This document shows, piece after piece, positions 34,794 through 44,082 of a stretch of 64,000 bases of DNA. The position numbers were made by a program, and so were the translations under genes. Where the stretch lies: assembly GCF_014705705.1 (NCBI RefSeq), contig NZ_JACXLD010000008.1:1-64000 (forward strand). Reading direction: 5' to 3'. Each line of letters starts with the position of its first letter. Position 1 is the first letter of the stretch. The notes beneath the pieces were generated by a model. The model saw nothing but the letters and a program-made list of their open reading frames with translations. It was not told the origin of the DNA and searched no databases. Source of the DNA: Spongiibacter pelagi. Its GTDB lineage: Bacteria > Pseudomonadota > Gammaproteobacteria > Pseudomonadales > Spongiibacteraceae.

Positions 34794-35845
34794 TCTCCCT
34801 GCTTTCTAATCCGGTCAGTCAAAAGCGCTGGCGTCGTTTTCGGCAATCCCGTCGCGGCTTTGCCTCTGCCTGTATTTTGCTGTTGCTTACCCTGCTCAGT
34901 ATTGGCGCGGAGCTTTTGGCCAGTAACCGTGCCTTGATTGTTTACTACCAAGGTCATCTTCATTTCCCAACTTATGGCTCGGTTATCAGTGGTCGCGAAT
35001 TTGGCCTAGATTACGATTACGAAACCAATTACCGCGATCTTCAAACCAGCTTTGCCGCCGCGCCAGAAGACAATAACTGGCTGATCATGCCGCTAATTCC
35101 TTTTAGCCCGCTGGAATCAGATTTGATTGCCGGTGACTTTCCACCCCATGCGCCTTCGGTTTCTAGCAAACATTATCTTGGCACCGATACCAGCGGCAGA
35201 GATGTACTGGCCAGACTGATTTATGGTTTTAGAACCGCCCTGCTGTTCTCGGTTTGCCTGCTGATTTTTAACTATATTGTCGGCGTGGCCATTGGCTGTT
35301 TGATGGGCTATTGGGGCGGACGATTCGATTTGTTTTTTCAACGGGTCATCGAAATCTGGTCAAATATTCCGTTTCTGTACGTGATTATGATTGTCGCCTC
35401 CGTCATCACGCCGGGCTTTTGGACACTGTTACTGATCATGGCGTTTTTCGGCTGGACTGGCATGACTTGGTATATGCGTACCGCCGCCTACAAAGAAGCC
35501 TCTCGGGATTATGTCATGGCTGCACGCGCACTTGGAGCCAGCGGCAGCCGTATTATGTTCCGCCATATTTTGCCCAATAGTGTGTCTACCCTTGTGACCT
35601 TTGTGCCGTTCTCCGTGGCTTCTGGGATTACCTCATTAACAGCGCTGGACTACCTTGGCTTTGGCCTGCCCTCACCCACCCCAAGCTGGGGAGAGCTGTT
35701 AAAACAAGGCACAGAAAACATGGAATCCATCTGGATGGTTGGTGCCGTAGTCACCGCCATGACCGTTATTTTGATGTTGGTGGCGTTTATCGGTGAAGCA
35801 ATTCGCGATGCTTATGACCCCAAGCAGTTCAGCTACTATGAATAA
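34790..35845 (+). CDS. yejE: Peptide/microcin C ABC transporter permease YejE
   Basis: A 351-aa DppC/OppC-type permease and partner of YejB. After the first helix it carries the long periplasmic insert characteristic of YejE (HFPTYGSVISGREFGLDYDYETNY). GTDTSGRDVLARLIYGFRTAL introduces the membrane domain; the EAA loop is AARALGASGSRIMFRHILPNS. The stop overlaps the yejA start (ATGAATAA). It is the second gene of the operon. Confidence 0.92.
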   Translation: MISLLSNPVSQKRWRRFRQSRRGFASACILLLLTLLSIGAELLASNRALIVYYQGHLHFPTYGSVISGREFGLDYDYETNYRDLQTSFAAAPEDNNWLIMPLIPFSPLESDLIAGDFPPHAPSVSSKHYLGTDTSGRDVLARLIYGFRTALLFSVCLLIFNYIVGVAIGCLMGYWGGRFDLFFQRVIEIWSNIPFLYVIMIVASVITPGFWTLLLIMAFFGWTGMTWYMRTAAYKEASRDYVMAARALGASGSRIMFRHILPNSVSTLVTFVPFSVASGITSLTALDYLGFGLPSPTPSWGELLKQGTENMESIWMVGAVVTAMTVILMLVAFIGEAIRDAYDPKQFSYYE

Positions 35846-37667
35846 GTTTTTATCGCTATTAATTAAACCCATTTTGCTTATCGCTCTAGTACTGCTAAGC
35901 GCTGCGGCCTTTGCTGTCGAACACAGCGCTCAATTGCCCGACACACTGCCAGAAAACCTAAACTGGCAAACCAATAATAAAGATCCCATCTTTGCCGACC
36001 CAAATGCCCTGCGTGGCGGTCGCTTTCGCAGCTTTATTACCAGCTTTCCCTTAACGCTAAGACTGGTCGGCCCCGACTCCAATGGCAGCTTTGCCGGTTA
36101 TATGCGCGCCAATAATTTGAGTTTGGTTGGCATTCATCCCAACACCCTCAACCCGATTCCCGAGCTGGCAAGCCACTGGGCTTTTGGTAGTGACGGTCGC
36201 AGCATCTACTACCGACTCGATCCCGATGCGCGCTGGTCAGACGGTCGCCCAGTGACCGCTGATGATTATTTATTTGCCATGGAGTTTATGCGCTCAAAAT
36301 ATATTTTGGCGCCTTGGTATAACAACTATTATCAGGAAATTATTGCCGACCTGGTGAAATACGATGAGCACACCATCGGCATCCTCGGCGCCGTTGCCAA
36401 ACCCCAAGATGAAATGCTGTTTGAATACAGTATTTCTCCGGTTCCAGCCCATGCTCACAAGCTCGATGAAAACTGGGTGCGCGAGAGCAACTGGAAAATT
36501 GCTCCCAATACCGGCCCCTATCAAATCAGCGAAATTCGCAAAGGGAAATATATTGAATTTGCCCGCAAAAAGGATTGGTGGGGCAATAACAAACAGTACT
36601 TTAAATACCGCTATAACCCCGATTTTGTTCGTATCAAGCTGATCCGCGATTTAAATATCGCCTATCAGTATTTTCGCAAAGGCGAGCTGGATACCTTCCC
36701 GCTGATTCAGCCCCGGCTTTGGCATAAGAAAGCCCAAGGCCGCATATACGATCATGGTTATGTGGGTAAAATTAAATTTTATAACGATGTTCCACAGCCA
36801 ATTTCCGGTTTGTTTCTCAATGAGGATTCACCGCCCTTAAACGATCGTCGGGTGCGCTATGCCCTCGCTCATTCACTCAATATAGAGCGCGTTATCAATA
36901 CCGTTTTACACGGCGATTACGAACGCCTGCAAACCGCCCACGATGGTTATGGGGACTACAGCAACCCCAATATCCATGCCCGCCCCTTCAATATTGATCT
37001 TGCCAATAAGCTGCTGGACGAGGCCGGTTGGGATACGCGCAATGCCGAGGGCATTCGTACAAAAGACGGACAAACACTGGAGATCCGCATCACTTATTAC
37101 AGTGCGGCCCATAATGACCGCTTGGTGATACTCGCGCAGGAAGCTCAAAAAACCGGGTTTAAACTGGATTTGCAATTATTAGATCCATCAGCCGCTTTCA
37201 AACAAATACTGGAAAACAAACACCAAGCGGCGTGGATGGCATGGTCGGGTGGTGGTCTGTCGCCGCGTTACTGGGAGTTTTATCACTCAGAAAATGCCCA
37301 CAAGCCCCAGACCAATAACATTACCAATACTGACAATCCGGAAATGGACAGCAAAATAGAAGCCTACCGCAAGGCAACCAGCAAGACTGAACGCGTTGCA
37401 CTCGCTCATGAGCTGGAACAGCTGGTGTACGAACAGGGCTCATTTATTCCTACCTTCAAAGTGCCCTATACCCGTGAGGCGTTTTGGCGCTGGATTAAAC
37501 TACCCGCTGAATATGGCACTCGAACCAGCGATAGCTTGTTTTCGGTGATGGGCGAAGGTCTGTTCTGGATAGACGAAACCGACAAACAACTTACCCTTGA
37601 GGCTCGCGAGCACAACGAGCTGCTAGCCCCCATCAATCTTGAAGACAGCCGCTGGAGAACGCCGTGA
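35838..37667 (+). CDS. yejA: Extracellular solute-binding protein (YejA-like, SBP family 5)
   Basis: A 609-aa periplasmic peptide-binding protein. A signal peptide ends near AAAFA (residue 25); the SBP_bac_5 domain follows (DPDARWSDGRPVTADDYLFAMEF, APNTGPYQISEIRKGKYIEFARKKDWWG, DRRVRYALAHSLNIERV). It delivers oligopeptides to YejBE. In E. coli yejA comes before yejB; here it lies between yejE and the ATPase genes. ATG 35838 overlaps the yejE stop and gives the signal peptide. Confidence 0.92.
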   Translation: MNKFLSLLIKPILLIALVLLSAAAFAVEHSAQLPDTLPENLNWQTNNKDPIFADPNALRGGRFRSFITSFPLTLRLVGPDSNGSFAGYMRANNLSLVGIHPNTLNPIPELASHWAFGSDGRSIYYRLDPDARWSDGRPVTADDYLFAMEFMRSKYILAPWYNNYYQEIIADLVKYDEHTIGILGAVAKPQDEMLFEYSISPVPAHAHKLDENWVRESNWKIAPNTGPYQISEIRKGKYIEFARKKDWWGNNKQYFKYRYNPDFVRIKLIRDLNIAYQYFRKGELDTFPLIQPRLWHKKAQGRIYDHGYVGKIKFYNDVPQPISGLFLNEDSPPLNDRRVRYALAHSLNIERVINTVLHGDYERLQTAHDGYGDYSNPNIHARPFNIDLANKLLDEAGWDTRNAEGIRTKDGQTLEIRITYYSAAHNDRLVILAQEAQKTGFKLDLQLLDPSAAFKQILENKHQAAWMAWSGGGLSPRYWEFYHSENAHKPQTNNITNTDNPEMDSKIEAYRKATSKTERVALAHELEQLVYEQGSFIPTFKVPYTREAFWRWIKLPAEYGTRTSDSLFSVMGEGLFWIDETDKQLTLEAREHNELLAPINLEDSRWRTP

Positions 37668-38746
37668 GTAGTATCGTGAACCGCTCACCGGAAAAGGCAC
37701 AAGCCAAGCCTGACGCGTGCCTGTCAGTAAGCCGACTTTGCGTCAGTATTCGCGACCCTGAACAGCGCGATACCAAGGGCCGTCCGTTGAGTAGCGAAAT
37801 GGTGAGTGACGTGAGCTTCACTATTGCCGCCGGACAAACCTTGGGGCTGGTTGGCGAATCAGGCTGCGGCAAAAGCCTTACCGCCATGGCCATTGTCGAT
37901 CTTCTGCCCAAGCCACAGGTCTATCAAAGTGGCGGTGAAATCAGCTTTAACGGTCAGCGCATCGACAGCAACGATCCCAAAGCGCTCAAGGCCTTACGCG
38001 GCAAAAAAGTGGCGGTTATTTTTCAAGACCCAATGACTGCACTGAATCCGGTACAACGAACCGGGCAGCAAATTGAAGAAGTGCTGAAACTGCATTTTCC
38101 TAAAATGGACAAATCGCAGCGACGGCAGCGCAGTATTCAACTATTGAACGATGTTGGCATCCCTTCACCGGAAAATAGAATAGACGCCTACCCTCACCAG
38201 TTTTCAGGAGGAATGCGCCAGCGATTAATGATCGCCATGGCCCTCGCAGGTGAGCCGGATTTACTCATCGCCGACGAACCCACTACCGCGTTGGATGTCA
38301 CTATCCAGGCCCAAATCGTTGCTTTGTTAAAAAAGCTTCAACAAGAACGAAACATGGCCATGCTGTTTATCACCCATGATTTAGCTTTAGTCTCACAAGT
38401 TAGCGACCATGTCGTGGTGATGTACGCCGGTAAAATTGTCGAACAACAGGACGTACCACATATTTTCTCGCAACCGCGCCACCCCTATACCAAAGGTTTA
38501 ATAGCAGCGCTTCCCGCTGCCGTAGCCCGAGCACCCAAAACAAAACTGGATGCCATGCCGGGACAAGTTCCCAGCATAGATGCCATGCCTACCGGCTGTC
38601 GTTTTGCCAATCGTTGCGAATATGCCAATGAGCGCTGTGAGCAAGAGGCCCCTGAACTGACCGCCCACGAAACCGGAGAAATTAGCTGTCACCACTGGCA
38701 AACGATTAACGAGGCAAGCACATCAGGAGTGTCGAAAAATGTCTGA
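37664..38746 (+). CDS. ABC transporter ATP-binding protein, DppD/OppD-type (N-terminal half of YejF)
   Basis: A 360-aa ATPase starting with GTG 37664, overlapping the yejA stop. Walker [11 protein letters not shown], signature [18 protein letters not shown], Walker [15 protein letters not shown]-loop ITHDLALV. The C-terminal oligopeptide-transporter extension holds the four-Cys cluster region ([17 protein letters not shown] plus ISCHH) that in this family can bind an Fe-S centre. E. coli YejF is a single fused ATPase; here its N-terminal half is a separate gene, overlapping the next ATPase gene by 8 bp. Confidence 0.92.
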   Translation: MSSIVNRSPEKAQAKPDACLSVSRLCVSIRDPEQRDTKGRPLSSEMVSDVSFTIAAGQTLGLVGESGCGKSLTAMAIVDLLPKPQVYQSGGEISFNGQRIDSNDPKALKALRGKKVAVIFQDPMTALNPVQRTGQQIEEVLKLHFPKMDKSQRRQRSIQLLNDVGIPSPENRIDAYPHQFSGGMRQRLMIAMALAGEPDLLIADEPTTALDVTIQAQIVALLKKLQQERNMAMLFITHDLALVSQVSDHVVVMYAGKIVEQQDVPHIFSQPRHPYTKGLIAALPAAVARAPKTKLDAMPGQVPSIDAMPTGCRFANRCEYANERCEQEAPELTAHETGEISCHHWQTINEASTSGVSKNV

Positions 38747-39533
38747 CGCCCTGCTTGAAGTGAAAGAACTTCACCTGCACTACCCACTAAAAAAGCGGCA
38801 TTTGCTGGACAAGCCCAGTGCATTTAAAGCCGTTAATGGCGTCAGCTTGTTTGTAAATCCCGGTGAAACGCTAGGTTTGGTTGGCGAATCTGGCTGTGGC
38901 AAGAGTAGTCTGGGCAAGGCGATTCTGAATTTACAGACACCAACGGCGGGCGAAGTGTGGTTTCAAAAAACGGACATCAGCAAGTTATCTAACCGTGAAA
39001 TGCGCCCTATTCGGCGCGACTTGCAAATGATTTTTCAGGATCCCTACGAATCCCTGAACAGTCGTCACACGGTCAGTAGTATTCTGGAAGAACCCCTGAT
39101 TATTCATAGCTTGGGCGACCGTAATCAGCGCCGCAAAACCGTGAGCGCCTTGTTAGATCAAGTCGGCTTGCCCCAGTCTGCGGCCAATAAATATCCCCAT
39201 GAATTTTCCGGCGGACAACGGCAACGTATTGGTATAGCTCGCGCCATTGCCTTACAGCCCAAATTATTAATTTGCGATGAACCGGTTTCGGCGCTGGACG
39301 TTTCAGTGCAGGCACAAATCCTGAATTTATTAATGGATATTCAACAAGACATGGGGCTAGCCATGTTGTTTATTTCCCACGACCTGTCCGTTGTGCGCCA
39401 TATGAGCGACCGCATTGCCGTTATGCATCAAGGCCAGATTGTAGAAACCGGCAATGCCGAAGATATTTACTGCCAGCCACAACATGACTATACGCGTCTG
39501 CTATTGGACTCCATCCCGCAAATCGCACAGTGA
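38739..39533 (+). CDS. ABC transporter ATP-binding protein, DppF/OppF-type (C-terminal half of YejF)
   Basis: A 264-aa ATPase. Walker [12 protein letters not shown], the OppF-type MIFQDPYESLNSRHTV, signature FSGGQRQRIGIARAIA, Walker B LLICDEPVSALDV, H-loop FISHDLSVV. With the preceding ATPase it should form the heterodimeric motor for YejBE. It ends shortly after the D-loop/H-loop region and lacks the C-terminal Cys-rich extension of its partner. A 67-bp gap follows with no clear terminator. Confidence 0.92.
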   Translation: MSDALLEVKELHLHYPLKKRHLLDKPSAFKAVNGVSLFVNPGETLGLVGESGCGKSSLGKAILNLQTPTAGEVWFQKTDISKLSNREMRPIRRDLQMIFQDPYESLNSRHTVSSILEEPLIIHSLGDRNQRRKTVSALLDQVGLPQSAANKYPHEFSGGQRQRIGIARAIALQPKLLICDEPVSALDVSVQAQILNLLMDIQQDMGLAMLFISHDLSVVRHMSDRIAVMHQGQIVETGNAEDIYCQPQHDYTRLLLDSIPQIAQ

Positions 39534-39600
39534 AGTCCGCCGAAGGCACTGAAATGTCAGTAGAATAGCAGGCGCCCCAACCGCATAAAAAAGTAGAACG

Positions 39601-40485
39601 ATGAGCTATAGAGAACTTTCCAAAAGCCTGCATGATGTTGCTATTGCCAGCGGAGTTGAAGACGCCGATCAGCGGCCTATTCCCTGCCAACTGCCCTCCG
39701 CGCAACGGGACGCACTGCGAAAACTGCCCTTTGAAAAAATGCACAATTTCAGAGAATTGGGCGGATTGCAAAGCGCCGATGGCCGTCGCCTACGCTGGGG
39801 AATGATCTACCGCTCTGACAAGATCAGTGGCTTATCCGAGATGGATAAACGCTATCTCGATCGGCTGCAATTATCCCGCATTGTGGATTTTCGTTCTGAT
39901 GAAGAGCGACACGACGCTCCCCATAGCCTGCCGGATAACAGCGTTATTCATATTGAGGCCTTGCCAATCAGCGTTGAAGCGGCAGAAATCGACAAGATGG
40001 TCGCCAGCCTAAAGTGCGAAGACACTACCGTTGAAGATATGTCCCGCTATTTAATCAATGCTAATCGCGAGATGGTGGAGCAATTTACCCCCGTTTACCG
40101 TCAGTGGATGCAGGATTTACTCAATCCCGACCACTATCCGCAAGTGTTTCATTGCACGGCGGGTAAAGATCGCACCGGACTTGCCGCCGCCTTATTACTG
40201 ACGGCCTTAGACGTGCCCAAGGCAACAATTATGGATGACTATATGGCCACCAATCACTACACCGCCGCACGGATTAACGCGGTAGCCAATGCCATTCATT
40301 CCAGCAGCATGTTTCAAGTGAATGAAGATGTGATCAAAGTGCTGTTTAGCGTACAAGCACAGTTTATCGAAGCCGCCTTTGACAGCATGAAACAACTCTA
40401 CGGCAGCATTGATGCGTATTTGGAAATGGGCCTTAGCTTTGGCTCCCAGCAACGCCAGCAATTGCAATCACTATTGCTGGAATAA
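39601..40485 (+). CDS. Tyrosine-protein phosphatase (Y_phosphatase3 type)
   Basis: A 294-aa cysteine phosphatase. The N-terminal conserved block NFRELGG and LRWGMIYRSDKISGL fits the family, and the P-loop is HCTAGKDRTG with nucleophile Cys185 and Arg191. The C-terminal half is helical. Such enzymes dephosphorylate phosphotyrosine or phosphoinositide-like substrates; the bacterial target is not known. It lies 67 bp after the yej-type transporter genes and 8 bp before rlmG. Confidence 0.85.
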   Translation: MSYRELSKSLHDVAIASGVEDADQRPIPCQLPSAQRDALRKLPFEKMHNFRELGGLQSADGRRLRWGMIYRSDKISGLSEMDKRYLDRLQLSRIVDFRSDEERHDAPHSLPDNSVIHIEALPISVEAAEIDKMVASLKCEDTTVEDMSRYLINANREMVEQFTPVYRQWMQDLLNPDHYPQVFHCTAGKDRTGLAAALLLTALDVPKATIMDDYMATNHYTAARINAVANAIHSSSMFQVNEDVIKVLFSVQAQFIEAAFDSMKQLYGSIDAYLEMGLSFGSQQRQQLQSLLLE

Positions 40486-40493
40486 GCTGGGCA

Positions 40494-41690
40494 ATGGGAA
40501 AAAGACCCTTTAAGTCGCGGCAGCAATCAAAACCAAACCATGCTGCCGCGACCGCTAACACGCTATGTGAATCAGCCTTTGGCTCATTTACTCTGCAGCG
40601 CCGTCCACGCCGAAAAAATGAAGTCCTTCAAGCTTGGGACAATGCCGACCTTTATCTTCTGAATCGTTTGCAAGAACTTCAGCCCAGCGTAGATAACCGT
40701 ATTCTTCTCGTTAACGACAGCTTTGGTGCACTCGCCCTAGCGCTAGCGGATTACCAATGCGTAAGCTGGGGAGATTCCGCAGTTAGCCAACTCGCCACCC
40801 AGGAAAATGCCGAGGAAAATCAGCTCTCACTGCCGTCATTTTTAGCCATGACCGAGCGCCCCAAGGCCGGTTTTGATTTTATTCTCTACCGCCTGCCCCG
40901 CAGTCATTCGCTAATGCGTTATCAACTACAAGCACTACAGGGTTTATGCAAATGTCCTGAGCGGGTATTAATTGGTGGTATGGCAAAATACATCACCGCC
41001 GCCACAGTGGAGATGTGCAGCCAAAATTTGGGCGTAGCGAGCACCTCATTGGCATGGAAAAAAGCGCGATTAATTCAGCTTAGCGAGTTTATTTCTGCGT
41101 CCATCGAGGAAGATCGCCAACGGGCAGAATTTCCTGAAATTGGTCTTACGCTGATAAATCGTGCCAATGTTTTCTCCCGAGGTAAGCTCGATCAAGGCAG
41201 CCGCTTACTGCTCAGCATCCTGCCTGAGTTAGAGGCCCCGTTAAATCCGCCCCAGGCGGTAGCCGATTTAGGTTGCGGCAATGGTCTATTGGGAATATCG
41301 GCTGCGAAACAGTGGCCGCAAGCGGATATTCATTTTTTTGACGACTCGTTTATGGCCATTGATAGCGCAAGGGAGAATTGCGCACTTAATGGTATTCTCA
41401 CCGACCACAGACAGCTAAATTTCAGTGTTGACGACTGTATGAGCGATTATCGTGGACTCGGTTTTGATCTTGTGCTCTGCAACCCCCCATTTCACCAAGA
41501 GCAGCAAATGGGCGACCATATTGCCAAGCAGATGTTTGCTCACGCTAAACAGCACCTGCGCAGCGACGGTAAATTATGCGTGGTCGGCAATCGTCATTTA
41601 GGCTATCACCTGCAGTTAAAACGCCATTTTTCCAAAGTCACACAACTCGCCGCTAACGCGAAATTTGTTGTGTTGCTCGCCGAAAAATAA
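40494..41690 (+). CDS. rlmG: 23S rRNA (guanine-N2)-methyltransferase RlmG
   Basis: A 398-aa fused two-domain methyltransferase; in E. coli RlmG makes m2G1835 of 23S rRNA. The N-terminal half is a degenerate methyltransferase domain. The C-terminal half has VADLGCGNGLLG (SAM motif I) and the catalytic LCNPPFHQEQQMGD (NPPF), followed by GKLCVVGNRHLGYHLQLKRHF, the conserved RlmG/RsmC ending. It follows the phosphatase gene by 8 bp. Confidence 0.9.
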   Translation: MGKRPFKSRQQSKPNHAAATANTLCESAFGSFTLQRRPRRKNEVLQAWDNADLYLLNRLQELQPSVDNRILLVNDSFGALALALADYQCVSWGDSAVSQLATQENAEENQLSLPSFLAMTERPKAGFDFILYRLPRSHSLMRYQLQALQGLCKCPERVLIGGMAKYITAATVEMCSQNLGVASTSLAWKKARLIQLSEFISASIEEDRQRAEFPEIGLTLINRANVFSRGKLDQGSRLLLSILPELEAPLNPPQAVADLGCGNGLLGISAAKQWPQADIHFFDDSFMAIDSARENCALNGILTDHRQLNFSVDDCMSDYRGLGFDLVLCNPPFHQEQQMGDHIAKQMFAHAKQHLRSDGKLCVVGNRHLGYHLQLKRHFSKVTQLAANAKFVVLLAEK

Positions 41691-41759
41691 ACACACTCCG
41701 TTAGGCGTATTTTCGATTTTCACAGCGGACGCTAGGCTGGGAAAAATTGAGGAAATCCC

Positions 41760-42236
41760 GTGCCCATACATATTGTTTTTGTCTGCTTAGGAAATATCTG
41801 CCGCTCCCCCGCTGCCCAAGGGATTATGGAGCAGCGACTGCTGGAAACCGGTTTATCGACCCAGGTGAGTGTCGATTCCTGCGGCACCGCCGCATTTAAT
41901 ATCGGCAAATCCCCTGACCCCAGAAGTATTGCCGCATCGGCCCGAGCCGGTTACCAGATTGCGCATCAAATAGCGCGGCAAATAGACGATGAGGATTACC
42001 GCAAGGCCGATTATCTGATTGCCATGGATCGCGCCAATCTCAGCCAAATCGAGGCATGGGCGCCAAAGGACTTTGCAGGGCAAATCGCGCTTTTTAAATC
42101 CTTTGCGCCCAATGGCGGGCACAGCCAAATTGCCGACCCCTTCTACGATGACAATGCCTTTGACCAGACCATTGAGGAATTGGAAGTGGCCGCCGATGGC
42201 TTGCTCGCCCATTTAAGGACGCAGCATTCGCTCTAA
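41760..42236 (+). CDS. Low-molecular-weight protein-tyrosine phosphatase
   Basis: A 158-aa phosphatase. The P-loop VCLGNICRS at residues 8-16 holds nucleophile Cys9 and Arg15; the general-acid Asp lies in ADPFYDD near residue 127. The GTG start has GAGGAAA eight bases upstream. It is cytoplasmic. There is no capsule/EPS kinase (Wzc-like) gene nearby, so the target is open. It is convergent with rlmD, with a 9-bp gap. Confidence 0.93.
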   Translation: MPIHIVFVCLGNICRSPAAQGIMEQRLLETGLSTQVSVDSCGTAAFNIGKSPDPRSIAASARAGYQIAHQIARQIDDEDYRKADYLIAMDRANLSQIEAWAPKDFAGQIALFKSFAPNGGHSQIADPFYDDNAFDQTIEELEVAADGLLAHLRTQHSL

Positions 42237-42245
42237 GCGGGTCGC

Positions 42246-43658
42246 TCAATCCCGGCTCAATAAAACCATGGCTTCCTGGTGGTGGGTTTGCGGGAACATA
42301 TCCGCCGCTTTCACGGCTTTAATCTTGAAACCACCTCGAGAAAGAATCTCCAAATCTCGTTGCAAACTGGCTGGGGAGCAGGAAACGTAAACCAGTTTTT
42401 GCAGATCGCGCGACTGGGCGATCTCTTCGCAAAGCTGTTTCGCACCCGCTCTTGGCGGATCTAATACGGCCTTACTGATACCGCGCAGTGAGGGCGTTTG
42501 CTTGGCGTCGAATAAATCGCAACATAGGTAATCAATCGCAAGCTCATAAAAATCTGCTTGTTTAACCGCCCGCGCAATCATATCTGCACCCAAATCAAAG
42601 CTGCGTACCGCTGCGCCTTTAGCCGCTATCGGCAAACTGAAATTGCCAAGACCGCAGAAAAAATCAGCAATAGTCTCTCCCGCCTCTGGATTTAACCACT
42701 CACAAACCGTGGCAATCATGGCGTGATTCACCAGCGGATTCACTTGGGTAAAATCTGCTGGCGTAAAGGCCAGTGCTAGATTTTCGGTCAATTGATACTG
42801 CAGTGCGGAATCACCTGCTGATTCTTGATACTCGCTCAGCTCGGATTTACCCGCATCATCCTCAATATCAAATAGGCAAAGATTTTCAGGTAGCTCTGAT
42901 GATAAACGGGCCACCCAACGCTTATCGGGACGACTGCCCTTTTTGCCAAACGACTGTACCCGAAACAAAACTCCCACGGGCGTTTCAGTGATTGGGCTAA
43001 ATGTCGCGACTGATTCACTGAGCAAACATTCCAGCGACACCGTGTCTGGCACGTTTTCAGAAATTAGGCTTTTTAGCTGTTGGATAGTTTGGTTTAAAGG
43101 GTCTGACAGCAAGGGGCATTGCTCAATCGCGACCACATCCTTGGCATTAGCGGCACGAAAGCCAAATTTTCCGCGGCTATAGGCCAAGCGCGCGCGGTGG
43201 CGGTAGGCAAAAAATGGCGATTCAATCACCTCTAGCTCGCCATCAAATCCCGCTGCTCTTACCCGCCGCTGGAGCTGTTCGTGTTTAATTTTCGCTTGCT
43301 TGGGCTCGGCTAAATGCTGCAACTGGCAACCGCCACAACGACCGAAATACTCGCAGCTCGGCTGCGCCCGGTCAGGTGAGGCCTCAATAACCGAGACTAA
43401 TTCCGCCTCATCATGCCGGCGAAAACGCCCTTGAATTTTGACTTCAACCTGCTCACCCGGCAAGGCACCAGCGATAAATACCGGCCGATCTTTATGGCGA
43501 GCCACGCCAGCGCCCTGCTCGCTTAAGCCCTCAATCAACAGCTGCAAGGTTTCGGGTTCAGCTACAGAGTGGTCTTTTCCCGGTTCAGCATTCTTCTGAC
43601 TGCGATGATGTTTATGCCGAGTGGCTTTAAAAATTTGGGGGCCGCCGCGCCGCTTCAT
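42246..43658 (-). CDS. rlmD: 23S rRNA (uracil1939-C5)-methyltransferase RlmD
   Basis: A 470-aa enzyme that forms m5U1939 of 23S rRNA. An N-terminal TRAM domain (residues ~35-95, LLIEGLSEQGAGVARH) is followed by the [4Fe-4S] cluster motif CEYFGRCGGCQLQH plus a later Cys, then the methyltransferase domain with DFFCGLGNFSLPIA. The catalytic Cys lies in VYVSCSPASLQRDL. The basic N-terminal extension is typical. It starts within an ATGA overlap with the upstream small secreted-protein gene. Confidence 0.95.
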   Translation of the reverse strand: MKRRGGPQIFKATRHKHHRSQKNAEPGKDHSVAEPETLQLLIEGLSEQGAGVARHKDRPVFIAGALPGEQVEVKIQGRFRRHDEAELVSVIEASPDRAQPSCEYFGRCGGCQLQHLAEPKQAKIKHEQLQRRVRAAGFDGELEVIESPFFAYRHRARLAYSRGKFGFRAANAKDVVAIEQCPLLSDPLNQTIQQLKSLISENVPDTVSLECLLSESVATFSPITETPVGVLFRVQSFGKKGSRPDKRWVARLSSELPENLCLFDIEDDAGKSELSEYQESAGDSALQYQLTENLALAFTPADFTQVNPLVNHAMIATVCEWLNPEAGETIADFFCGLGNFSLPIAAKGAAVRSFDLGADMIARAVKQADFYELAIDYLCCDLFDAKQTPSLRGISKAVLDPPRAGAKQLCEEIAQSRDLQKLVYVSCSPASLQRDLEILSRGGFKIKAVKAADMFPQTHHQEAMVLLSRD

Positions 43659-43933
43659 GGCCGAGCACCGTTTATGGCTTTGCTTTGCTGGGGCAAAAAG
43701 CGCTGGTATTGACCAAGGCAGCGCTGATTGCGCTCACGAAGATCGATTTTTTCAGCCTCATTTTGAGGGCGGGCGCGCAGAAGTTGTTCGCAGCTCATAC
43801 CGTCAAAGGGGCTAATAGATTCTGCTCTCGCAGAGGGCGACCATTTCACAACAGGTAGTTCATCTTCCGCTGATTCAGCGAAAGCCAAAACAGCAAAGCT
43901 GGAAGCGGCTAAAAAAAGGCAAAAACGGCTCAT
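43655..43933 (-). CDS. Small exported protein of unknown function upstream of rlmD
   Basis: A 92-aa protein with a clear signal peptide (residues 1-19, SRFCLFLAASSFAVLAFA). The mature part is ~73 aa with two Cys (SCEQLLRARP and NQRCLGQYQRF), enough for one disulfide, and is predicted helical around them. I recognise no family. The 4-nt overlap with rlmD shows it is expressed with the rRNA methyltransferase, although its export makes a shared function unlikely. It is likely real, given the signal peptide and coupling. Confidence 0.65.
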   Translation of the reverse strand: MSRFCLFLAASSFAVLAFAESAEDELPVVKWSPSARAESISPFDGMSCEQLLRARPQNEAEKIDLRERNQRCLGQYQRFLPQQSKAINGARP

Positions 43934-44082
43934 AGGTACTCTGTATCAAATCAATAGCTTATTTTAACTGCCAATTCGGGCGATGGCATATTATCTTTGA
44001 TGCTCAATCGGTTAGAATGACCGGCTAATTATTTCAGGCCTGCCCTTAGCGGCGGCCATTGGTGAGTTTGTTTGGAAGTCCT

